Assembly: GCA_029882675.1 (NCBI GenBank)
Contig: JAOUKJ010000327.1
Coordinates: 1 to 5,166, forward strand
DNA length: 5,166 nt
Source of the DNA: Cyclobacteriaceae bacterium
GTDB lineage: Bacteria; Bacteroidota; Bacteroidia; Cytophagales; Cyclobacteriaceae
Direction of reading: 5' to 3'
This document shows, piece after piece, positions 1-5,166 of this stretch; positions within the stretch are counted from its first letter, which is position 1, and every line of letters starts with the position of its first letter. The notes beneath the pieces are model-generated. The model saw nothing but the letters and a program-made list of their open reading frames with translations, ran no database searches and had not been told where the DNA came from. The position numbers and the translations under genes were made by a program.

Positions 1-104
1 AATTTTATTTTCAGCCTTTCAATTATATGAAAACTACGAACCTTTTCTATCCCATTTTCCAAATGAAACTTATTCCCTAAAATCCGCAAGCGTATTTTAG
101 GCAT
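1..104 (-). CDS. Candidate 5' end of an unrecognised gene, cut by the left edge
   Basis: An ATG at 104-102 opens a minus-strand frame that stays open for 34 codons to the window edge. The visible protein begins MPKIRLRILGNKFHLENG and is strongly basic, with alternating hydrophobic and charged residues. I do not recognise the family and see no signal peptide or membrane segment. In its favour, it lies on the same strand as every other gene, starts 115 bases after the response regulator stop, and has an ATG. Against it, the stretch is short, and a plus-strand frame over the same bases (2-100) is also open, so the absence of stops is weak evidence. No Shine-Dalgarno sequence precedes it, as for the other genes here. 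Its first codons form an inverted repeat (76-83 with 94-101), and a G/C-rich hairpin sits 16 bases upstream of the ATG. Confidence 0.35.
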   Translation of the reverse strand, partial: MPKIRLRILGNKFHLENGIEKVRSFHIIERLKIK

Positions 105-120
105 TAGAGGTAAAGATGTC

Positions 121-135
121 CCCACCTGGGGTGGG
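121..135. repeat. G/C-rich 6-bp hairpin in the spacer after the response regulator gene
   Basis: CCCACC (121-126) and GGTGGG (130-135) form a perfect 6-bp stem with a three-base loop. It stands out in A/T-rich surroundings. A weak A/T stem (ATATT 138-142, AATAT 146-150) and a run of eight T (152-159) follow on the plus strand. In the minus direction, which the genes use, no T tract follows. It is therefore not a canonical terminator for the response regulator gene. It could be a pause or attenuation hairpin ahead of the candidate gene at the left edge, or a degenerate terminator for plus-strand transcription. Confidence 0.3.
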
Positions 136-219
136 AAATATTCAAAATATCTTTTTTTTACATTTGAATAAGTGAGCAACCTTTAGCCTGAATAATTCAT
201 TAATGTGAAGAAAGTCCTT

Positions 220-645
220 CTATACATATTCGTATTTATGGAAATTCTCCTTTTCAATTTTATTAAATTTATCCACTGTTATAGGCTTTTCAATAAAATC
301 AGCGATTTCCTGAAAATTTGCTGCCTGCTTGCGGTCATTCTTATTTATGGAAGAAGAGAACATAACCAACACTATTTTGTCGGTGAGTGCGTGACTTAAC
401 TTTTGATATTCGGTAAGGAAATTCCATCCATTTAACACCGGCATATGAATATCCAGAAGAATGAGTTCAGGAATTGGTATCTCACCGTTTAATCCCTTTT
501 GCAAAAAATACAAGGCCTCATTCACATTACTCACCGAGTGAACCTCAGCATCACATTTTGCCAGTTTAATGACAGATTGGGTAATAAACTGATCAATCTC
601 GTTATCATCAATGATAAGTACATTATTTATTTTCCTATTTCCCAT
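220..645 (-). CDS. Single-domain response regulator (receiver domain, CheY-like fold)
   Basis: This 141-residue protein is a stand-alone receiver (REC) domain with no output domain. Its usual role is to accept a phosphoryl group from a histidine kinase in the cytoplasm and act by protein contact. The acidic pair is Asp13-Asp14 in LIIDDNEID. The phosphoacceptor is Asp65 in LLDIHMPVLNGW, the switch Ser/Thr is about Ser97 in MFSSS, and the conserved Lys-Pro is Lys120-Pro121 in IEKP. All key residues are therefore present. The full domain fits the normal length of about 120-130 residues plus a short charged tail. The IDDNE opening and the FSSSINKND-type loop are typical of Bacteroidetes single-domain regulators, which often serve hybrid kinases, so flagellar CheY function should not be assumed. 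The ATG at 645 has no Shine-Dalgarno leader. The gene lies 116 bases downstream of the chemoreceptor gene on the same strand, so a shared signalling role is plausible. The cognate kinase is not in the window. Confidence 0.93.
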   Translation of the reverse strand: MGNRKINNVLIIDDNEIDQFITQSVIKLAKCDAEVHSVSNVNEALYFLQKGLNGEIPIPELILLDIHMPVLNGWNFLTEYQKLSHALTDKIVLVMFSSSINKNDRKQAANFQEIADFIEKPITVDKFNKIEKENFHKYEYV

Positions 646-761
646 GATAGTCAGAAATTTAAATAGGTGTGTTTTCTGTCATTCATCTCCGGGGAAGGCT
701 TTATATACACCTCCCCACCATCCCTCAGTCATAGACAACAGCTACCCGGTTTACCTCATTA
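646..761 (-). other. Spacer between chemoreceptor and response regulator genes, with a hairpin
   Basis: This 116-base gap contains one clear foldable element. In minus-strand RNA, GGGGAGG (716-710) pairs with CTTCCCC (697-691) as seven pairs including one G-U wobble, with a 12-base loop. On the plus strand the same position is an A-C mismatch, so the fold favours the transcribed strand. No T tract follows, so a simple intrinsic terminator is not supported. It may instead be a processing or stability hairpin between two cotranscribed genes. I found no good -33/-7 promoter for the regulator; the best -7-like string, TAAATTTC close to its start, lacks a TTG at the right distance. The receptor frame ends in three consecutive in-frame stops (TAA, TAA, TGA) at the right end of this spacer. 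Confidence 0.4.
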
Positions 762-2627
762 TTATAGTTTAAAGAAGGTCATCAGATCACGCAGGGATTC
801 ACTCTGCCCTTCCAATTCGGAAGCACTGGCATTAAGCTCCTCAGCCAGTGAAGAATTTCGCTGTACAATCTGGTTTTGTTCCAGCAGTGCCTGGTTAACC
901 TGGGTAGTCCCCGCTTTTTGTTCTATACTGGCATTGGTAATGTCTTTTACCAGCTGAGATGTACGTTGTATACTGGGCACCACCAAACTCATCGACTTGC
1001 CTGAACTGTTGGCTATATTTACACTTCTTACAGATAATTCATCGATCTCTGTAGCTGCCTGCTGACTGCGCTCAGCCAATTTCCTTACTTCAGCAGCAAC
1101 TACCGCAAAACCTTTTCCATGCTCACCGGCACGTGCCGCCTCAACTGCTGCATTGAGTGCTAAAAGGTTGGTCTGACGTGATATCTCGCCTATGATTGAT
1201 ATCTTGTCCGCAATTTCCTTCATGGATAACCCGGCACTCTCCACCTCACGATTGGATGCCTCAATCTCATGTGCGGCCACTTCTGCTATCTTTTCAGTCT
1301 CTGTAGAATGTTCTGCATTCATCTCTACATTGGCCAAAATTTGCTCCATCGATGCCGAGATCTCTTCAAGTGAACTGGCTTGTTCAGTGGTCCCTTCAGA
1401 AAGTGTTTCTGTGGCCTTGTTGATTTCCAGACTGGCAGTGGTCACCGTGTTTGCAACATCCACTACATCATGTATAATTTTGCGCAACCTTTCAATCATT
1501 GCCCTCATATTAACGACTACATCATATATCTCATCCGAACCATACGCCGACATCTCCATTGTCAGGTCACCTTCTGCAATACGTTTGATGTTTTTGTTTA
1601 ATTCACCTACCCGGCAACTAATGTTTTGTGCAATTACATAAGCCAGAACTAAGGCCAGTCCCAATACAGTAAGTGCTATGAATATGTCACGATAAAGGAT
1701 TAGTTGGGCAGCCGCTTTTGCTTCATTCGCTTCAAGCATCAAGTGCGAAGCCAACACATCCTCTACCTCCTTCAGGTAATTGATCTTTTTGGTTTGACTG
1801 GCAAACCAAAATCCCGCATCCACACCAAAATGTCCTTCCAAATACTTCTCCAGGGCTGTGGCCCGCATCCGTTCGGTTTCCAACACCTCTTTAGTCTGCA
1901 TTTTTTTATTAAATATATCCTGAAACTTTGGCTCCGAATACATCTTAAAGACACGGTTATAGGTATTTTGCTGTGACATCAGGTCCAGAAATTTGTTGAA
2001 CATGCCCGGGCCAAACCGATCAGCAGCAAAAGTGTTTGTCAACACGGCCCGTTCAATCCCCGCCCGCTCCTTGCTCAACATGAAGTTGACATAAGCCGTA
2101 ACGTCTGTGCTTATCTCCTGATCAGTAACTACCCTTGAAATATGGCCTACTGTATTTAGAAACTGTCCGTTTGCATCTGTATAATAACCAATGGCATCGG
2201 CTGTATTAATGGCAAGTGCACTAATCACTTTTCGCTTTTCCTCAAGAGGTTTCAGGTTACTCATTGACGCTGACAACATGTGCTGAAACTCGTCACTAAA
2301 CTGTGACTGGTCGAAGTCATTTAAATATAGATTCAGATCCCCGATTTTACTATCGGTGAGCTTCCTTTGTGCTATGATCTCATTTCCAAATTGTTTACCG
2401 GAACTCCCCAGAAAACCTGCTGTGAGACCTCGCTCTTTTTGTAGTTCATGTACTACGGCGCTTGCCTTGTTGGACAACACAACCAGCTCATTCAACTGAT
2501 CACTTTCAGTAGTTATTGATATGCCTTCACTTATACTTGTAATGGCATAGAAACCTACTGCTAACAAAGGAACAAGTAGCATCACCGCCATTTTTCCCTT
2601 AAATCTTAAAAAAGCCAAAAATTTCAT
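762..2627 (-). CDS. Methyl-accepting chemotaxis protein with periplasmic NIT (nitrate/nitrite-sensing type) domain
   Basis: This 621-residue transmembrane chemoreceptor would signal to a CheA-CheW complex. The domain order is a first membrane helix (about 12-34), a helical periplasmic sensor (about 45-305), a second membrane helix (about 314-334), HAMP (about 335-386), and the coiled-coil signalling domain to the C-terminus. The sensor carries the two hallmarks of the NIT family, ELQKERGLTAGFLGS (61-75) and SKERAGIERAV (185-195). Family members such as NasR bind nitrate or nitrite; the ligand here is inferred. The signalling tip is textbook, with QTNLLALNAAVEAARAGE (485-502) and GKGFAVVAAEVRKLAERS (504-521). 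Candidate methylation stretches are around SSLEEISAS (418-426) and SSLAEELNASASE (592-604). The HAMP lacks the usual proline: NISCRVGEL stands where an ISRPL-like string is expected. There is no C-terminal NWETF-like CheR tether; the protein ends MTFFKL. A good promoter precedes it. No other che gene is visible. Confidence 0.95.
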   Translation of the reverse strand: MKFLAFLRFKGKMAVMLLVPLLAVGFYAITSISEGISITTESDQLNELVVLSNKASAVVHELQKERGLTAGFLGSSGKQFGNEIIAQRKLTDSKIGDLNLYLNDFDQSQFSDEFQHMLSASMSNLKPLEEKRKVISALAINTADAIGYYTDANGQFLNTVGHISRVVTDQEISTDVTAYVNFMLSKERAGIERAVLTNTFAADRFGPGMFNKFLDLMSQQNTYNRVFKMYSEPKFQDIFNKKMQTKEVLETERMRATALEKYLEGHFGVDAGFWFASQTKKINYLKEVEDVLASHLMLEANEAKAAAQLILYRDIFIALTVLGLALVLAYVIAQNISCRVGELNKNIKRIAEGDLTMEMSAYGSDEIYDVVVNMRAMIERLRKIIHDVVDVANTVTTASLEINKATETLSEGTTEQASSLEEISASMEQILANVEMNAEHSTETEKIAEVAAHEIEASNREVESAGLSMKEIADKISIIGEISRQTNLLALNAAVEAARAGEHGKGFAVVAAEVRKLAERSQQAATEIDELSVRSVNIANSSGKSMSLVVPSIQRTSQLVKDITNASIEQKAGTTQVNQALLEQNQIVQRNSSLAEELNASASELEGQSESLRDLMTFFKL

Positions 2628-2651
2628 ATCTATAGTTGTTTAGTAAAATTC

Positions 2652-2677
2652 AATTCATGCCCTTTAATTGCATGCCC
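2652..2677. repeat. Imperfect direct repeat in the leader of the chemoreceptor gene
   Basis: AATTCATGCCC (2652-2662) is repeated as AATTGCATGCCC (2666-2677), the second copy having one extra G. The CATGCCC cores start 15 bases apart. The pair lies between the predicted -7 element and the ATG, roughly over the expected transcription start. It could be an operator, but two short copies can occur by chance. Confidence 0.35.
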
Positions 2678-2710
2678 CAAAAGTAGGGGATGAACTGTCC
2701 TTAACTCAAA
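2678..2710 (-). promoter_or_regulatory. Bacteroidetes-type promoter of the chemoreceptor gene
   Basis: On the minus strand, TTTG (2710-2707) is followed after 21 bases by TACTTTTG (2685-2678). This is an exact match to the TAnnTTTG -7 element with a TTG-type -33 element at an accepted distance for the Bacteroidetes housekeeping sigma factor. Transcription would begin near 2671, giving a leader of about 44 bases before the ATG at 2627. That leader has no strong Shine-Dalgarno sequence directly ahead of the ATG, as is common in this phylum. Confidence 0.6.
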
Positions 2711-2859
2711 CCATACCACGCCGTATTATTGTTTGTGTAATGTTTTCTGCGACAAGAAAAATAATCAACTTATTGACTTTTTATGCCTTTATCCATTTTA
2801 TTTTATTGTTTTTTATTTATTTTAAAATTTATTTTGCTTTATATTATTATATTTTTTAT

Positions 2860-2885
2860 TATACACGTGTATATGTTTAAACATA
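2860..2885. repeat. Two abutting 14-base perfect palindromes
   Basis: TATACACGTGTATA (2860-2873) and TATGTTTAAACATA (2872-2885) are each perfect 14-base palindromes. They share two bases, and their centres are 12 bases apart. The cores are CACGTG and GTTTAAAC. They lie about 150 bases upstream of the chemoreceptor -33 element. They may be a paired site for a dimeric regulator, though A/T-rich DNA raises the chance of palindromes. Confidence 0.45.
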
Positions 2886-2957
2886 CATATATAATAATTT
2901 ATTTTTTAATATAAATTCGTGCGAAACGGAAGGTTTGCAAATCACTCAAAACAGCCG

Positions 2958-3008
2958 TTTACGTATATTTACGTATAATATGACATAGATAGGAAGTTAC
3001 TATACGTA
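2958..3008. repeat. Tandem 10-base repeat plus a third TACGTA site
   Basis: TTTACGTATA occurs twice head to tail (2958-2967 and 2968-2977), placing two TACGTA palindromes exactly 10 bases apart, about one helical turn. A third TACGTA lies at 3003-3008 within ATACGTAT, 33 bases further. Such phasing on one DNA face is what clustered binding sites show. The regulator is unknown. Confidence 0.45.
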
Positions 3009-3094
3009 TGTAATGACGGGGCAGTTCTTGAACATCTCAATTGAACTTTATGTTAAAGTCAACAAACCATGACAAGGTCATTTGGTATTATCTG

Positions 3095-3117
3095 AAAAAA
3101 ATAATAAAATTATTTTT
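3095..3117 (-). terminator. A/T-only terminator-like hairpin after the iron-sulfur membrane protein gene
   Basis: In the minus direction, AAAAATAA (3117-3110) and TTATTTTT (3104-3097) form a perfect 8-bp stem with a five-base loop, ending in a run of seven T (3101-3095). It begins 37 bases beyond the gene's TAA stop. The stem has no G-C pair, so its strength is doubtful. The position and trailing T run suit an intrinsic terminator. Confidence 0.4.
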
Positions 3118-3154
3118 GCTTATTTAAGAATTGGACCTGGTAAGCGGACACTTA

Positions 3155-4891
3155 TTAATGGATTCTTCCCCGCTCTTCTTTCGTTTCCAGCTTGAGCACA
3201 CCTCGGGGACAAACCGATGAACACACGCCACAACCTACACAGGATGCCCTTACAATGTTTTGTCCGCGCTGAGCGTACCACCGAACGTCAATACCCATTT
3301 CACAATAGGTGGAGCAATTTCCACAGGAAATGCATTGCCCACCGTTGGTAGTAATCCGAAAACGGGACTTAAACCGCTGCACAATACCCAGGTATGCAGC
3401 CAAAGGACAGCCAAACCTGCACCAAACCCTGTTGCCCATCAGGGGATAAAACCCGGTACCTACTACTCCGGCAAAGGCGGACCCGATCAATAATCCATAA
3501 ATTTCCCGTACAGTATACGTGCTCACTACACCAAATACATTACCCTGACCGGTAAACCAAGTATATAATACGCCGGCAGTCATCACAATGGCGAAAAACA
3601 GCACAAAATGAATGATAATACGTTCTATTTTCCAGGCTTTCAGCCGTTTGTCAGACAGCTGACGGAAAGGATCACCGAGGGTTTCGGCCAACCCACCGCA
3701 CCCACATACCCAGCTGCAATACCAGCGTTTCCCAAAAAAATAGGTAAAAATGGGCACTCCAATTAAAATAAGGGCGATGCCCCAACCCAGCATAAAAATT
3801 CCCAGGCCTCCACTGGCCAACATATTATCCAGTTCATAGTCAAAGAAAAAGTCATAATCGAGAGGCCAAATGTTTTTGAAATCAAAGTAGGGCTTATTTA
3901 ACCGGAGAAGTATTTCGGGGATCAGAAAGGCAAAACCCAGCTGAAAGAACATGACTGAAGCAGTACGAAAAAGCTGATAATTTGAATGCCGGTATTTAAT
4001 AATCATCCGCAGGCCCATCACCAAAACTGCAAGGGTGTAGAGCACACCGTAGAGAAAGAACTGGCTTGCTTCACTCTTTTTCAAAAAGAAACTCACCGGG
4101 TCAACCATAATGATCCAGGTGGTCATGTATTCATGATAAAAGTATAGTACAATATAGAAAGCAATGAGCCAGCTACCCAGCAAAATACCGAGCCATCCCC
4201 TGCTGGAGTGTGACCGTAAGAAAACACCATTATTTTTAATTCCCGGCAATGTTTTTATTACAGGAAGGATATAAAGGAGAGCACCCAGTGTTCCCAAACC
4301 AAAACAAAGCATAAAAAACAATAACGGATTCGAACTCACTGGCCCCTGCGAAGCAGAACGTACCATTTCGTACCTTAATGACTTTTGCTTATACCGGTCA
4401 AAACCATGTACATTTATGATCCCCCATGTTCTGATGGTTTCGGCCACTCCCCACAGGGCATCAACCATTTCATCGCTGGTGGAAAACGCCTGGCCCTCCA
4501 GCCAGTTTCCAAAATCCTTAAAACGTTGTTTCTTAAAAGTATTAATTTCTCCCTCTCCCGGATATATTTTATCCAGTAATGCAAAGGAAAAAGTCAGTTC
4601 TTCAGACGTGGAAACAAGGGCCTCCACTTCCTCGGGCGTAATACCATAACGCTTCAGTTGCTTTTCATTTACCTGCTCAAAAATAGTATTTATGTCCCTA
4701 ATCAGGGAAAAAGTCGTTGGGTAGACTTTATCAAAAATGTTTCCGGCTTCCTCCGAGAATAGTTTTCCCGCAGGATCAGTCATAATTTTTTCCAAGTTAT
4801 CACGGTTAAGGGAGTATTGCTCCAAAAAGGGAGAAAGGTTGAACAACCCAAAACAAATGATAAACAATACGAGGCCTGACTTTCTCACCAT
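3155..4891 (-). CDS. NosR/NapH-like polytopic membrane protein with four cysteine motifs (4Fe-4S)
   Basis: This 578-residue membrane protein is likely to move electrons between a cytoplasmic donor and the membrane. I chose the ATG at 4891, one base after the upstream stop; a TTG at 4900 would add three residues and overlap that gene. Eight hydrophobic segments are visible, near 5-19, 187-211, 232-252, 275-297, 309-329, 360-386, 424-444 and 462-482. Positive charges place both ends in the cytoplasm and residues 20-186 outside. The cysteine motifs all fall on the cytoplasmic side: CSWVCGC (392-398), CRFGCP (491-496), a ferredoxin cluster at Cys520/523/526/530, and a second at Cys551/554/557/561 followed by Pro. 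The paired CX3C motifs plus ferredoxin clusters are the NosR/NapH/RdxA-type arrangement. Unlike NosR, no FMN-binding domain is seen in the N-terminal extracytoplasmic part, and the first motif has Gly-Cys where NosR-like proteins usually have Pro. The substrate or partner is unknown; the upstream flavoprotein-like gene is the best candidate. Confidence 0.88.
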   Translation of the reverse strand: MVRKSGLVLFIICFGLFNLSPFLEQYSLNRDNLEKIMTDPAGKLFSEEAGNIFDKVYPTTFSLIRDINTIFEQVNEKQLKRYGITPEEVEALVSTSEELTFSFALLDKIYPGEGEINTFKKQRFKDFGNWLEGQAFSTSDEMVDALWGVAETIRTWGIINVHGFDRYKQKSLRYEMVRSASQGPVSSNPLLFFMLCFGLGTLGALLYILPVIKTLPGIKNNGVFLRSHSSRGWLGILLGSWLIAFYIVLYFYHEYMTTWIIMVDPVSFFLKKSEASQFFLYGVLYTLAVLVMGLRMIIKYRHSNYQLFRTASVMFFQLGFAFLIPEILLRLNKPYFDFKNIWPLDYDFFFDYELDNMLASGGLGIFMLGWGIALILIGVPIFTYFFGKRWYCSWVCGCGGLAETLGDPFRQLSDKRLKAWKIERIIIHFVLFFAIVMTAGVLYTWFTGQGNVFGVVSTYTVREIYGLLIGSAFAGVVGTGFYPLMGNRVWCRFGCPLAAYLGIVQRFKSRFRITTNGGQCISCGNCSTYCEMGIDVRWYAQRGQNIVRASCVGCGVCSSVCPRGVLKLETKEERGRIH

Positions 4892-4892
4892 G

Positions 4893-5166
4893 TCAACCAA
4901 TGATTTTATTTAACCAACTTTTTTTTGCCACAGAGCCCACAGAATCCGTTGGAAATTTTCTGTTGAATCCTTCAATAATTTCAGTTTCGTGCCGCAAATG
5001 AAATTCCGGGTCGAAATGAGCATCCTTCAGGTTTTTCAGTACATGACCTATGTTTCGCCCATCTGTCAGCCATTGATCAAAAACCTCATGGCGGAGTCGT
5101 ATACCAAACGTATTGATCCCAATTAACCTTTTGTCTTTCTTGTTAAAAACAAAGTGCATGCATTTA
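4893..5166 (-). CDS. 3' end of a probable NAD(P)/FAD-dependent oxidoreductase (5' end outside the window)
   Basis: The minus frame is open from the right edge to a TGA at 4895-4893. An internal ATG at 5159 exists, but the frame continues upstream through Lys and Cys codons without a stop, so the gene is probably truncated by the window rather than 88 residues long. The visible part reads like the C-terminal tail of Bacteroidetes pyridine-nucleotide-disulfide-type flavoproteins, with LIGINTFGIRLRHEVFDQWL followed by LKNLKDAHFDPEFHLRHE. This assignment is from memory of family style. The nucleotide-binding glycine motifs and any active-site cysteines would be upstream and cannot be checked. No signal peptide or membrane segment is seen, so it is probably cytoplasmic. 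The next gene starts one base after its stop (TGA, C, ATG), which implies cotranscription and probable translational coupling. That context fits a soluble flavoprotein passing electrons to the membrane iron-sulfur protein. Confidence 0.6.
   Translation of the reverse strand, partial: KCMHFVFNKKDKRLIGINTFGIRLRHEVFDQWLTDGRNIGHVLKNLKDAHFDPEFHLRHETEIIEGFNRKFPTDSVGSVAKKSWLNKIIG

Larger units (their letters stand above)
2711..3154. other. Long gene-free, A/T-rich intergenic region
   Basis: No convincing gene lies in these 444 bases. An open plus-strand frame from 2668 to 2880 reads low-complexity Phe/Tyr/Ile out of an A/T tract and looks spurious. About 2760-2920 is extremely A/T-rich with many T and A runs, so curvature or easy melting is likely. 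The region holds two touching palindromes (2860-2885), TACGTA repeats (2958-3008), a small stem ACTTTA/TAAAGT (3045-3050 with 3054-3059), and a bulged stem TGAC/GTCA (3070-3073 with 3077-3080) extended by ACCA/TGGT. Next to the membrane-protein gene is a terminator-like hairpin. Since only the chemoreceptor gene starts at this spacer, any operators here most likely act on it, or on an unannotated small RNA. Confidence 0.5.

Noticed and set aside
2..100. Plus-strand open frame at the left edge ending in TAG at 98-100
   Set aside because: It could be the tail of a plus-strand gene, but its 32 codons show no recognisable motif and it opposes the strand of all other genes. The minus frame with an ATG was preferred at low confidence.
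121..159. Hairpin plus T run as a plus-strand intrinsic terminator
   Set aside because: The T run begins 16 bases after the strong stem, and the intervening stem is five A/T pairs only, so the geometry is poor and no supported plus-strand gene ends here.
205..399. Plus-strand 64-codon frame opposite the response regulator
   Set aside because: It lies inside the antisense of a receiver domain with all catalytic residues intact; it is a shadow frame.
1192..1641. Plus-strand 149-codon frame opposite the chemoreceptor
   Set aside because: The minus strand here encodes the conserved HAMP and signalling helices. The plus frame is Ser/Ile-rich and matches nothing, so it is a reverse-frame artefact.
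2668..2880. Plus-strand open frame of 70 codons in the long spacer
   Set aside because: Its second half is a low-complexity Phe/Tyr/Ile string from an A/T tract, it has no recognisable domain, and its start lies over the leader and promoter of the minus-strand receptor gene.
2924..2960. Inverted repeat AAACGG / CCGTTT
   Set aside because: Six-base arms with a 25-base gap and no flanking extension are too weak to call a structure.
4889..4900. TTG at 4900 as start of the membrane protein
   Set aside because: An ATG three codons later sits one base after the upstream stop and opens directly into the positively charged, hydrophobic N-terminus, so it is preferred. The TTG remains possible.
4893..5159. 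Complete 88-residue small protein starting at the ATG at 5159
   Set aside because: The frame stays open to the window edge with no upstream stop, and the sequence looks like the tail of a longer flavoprotein, so it is treated as a partial gene.

Overview
The window looks like part of a Bacteroidetes-type chromosome. The evidence is protein style (single-domain response regulator with an IDDNE start), the lack of Shine-Dalgarno-like leaders before the genes, A/T-rich spacers, and one good match to the Bacteroidetes -33/-7 promoter (TTTG, 21 bases, TACTTTTG). Every gene I can support lies on the minus strand, so the reading order runs from the right edge to the left edge. I see no rRNA, tRNA, CRISPR array, transposase or insertion-sequence ends.

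Right part (5166 to 3155, minus): the 3' end of a gene whose product resembles the C-terminus of a NAD(P)/FAD-dependent oxidoreductase. After a single spacer base it is followed by a polytopic membrane protein with four cysteine motifs of the NosR/NapH-like 4Fe-4S type. The tight spacing suggests one operon in which a flavoprotein and a membrane iron-sulfur protein exchange electrons. The membrane protein is not a standard NosR: its N-terminal extracytoplasmic region shows no recognisable FMN-binding domain.

Middle (3154 to 2628): 527 bases with no convincing gene. The part next to the membrane-protein gene holds an A/T-only terminator-like hairpin. Further along are TACGTA repeats, two abutting 14-base palindromes in a very A/T-rich tract, and then the promoter and short leader of the next gene.

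Left part (2627 to 1, minus): a methyl-accepting chemotaxis protein with a periplasmic NIT (nitrate/nitrite-sensing type) domain, then a stand-alone receiver-domain response regulator 116 bases downstream. Last comes a candidate gene start that runs off the left edge, seen only as 34 codons. The receptor and regulator may be one signalling unit, but no CheA, CheW, CheR or CheB is visible. A link between a nitrate-type sensor and the redox operon is possible from proximity only. Nothing here proves a new system; the least familiar item is the membrane iron-sulfur protein with its flavoprotein partner.
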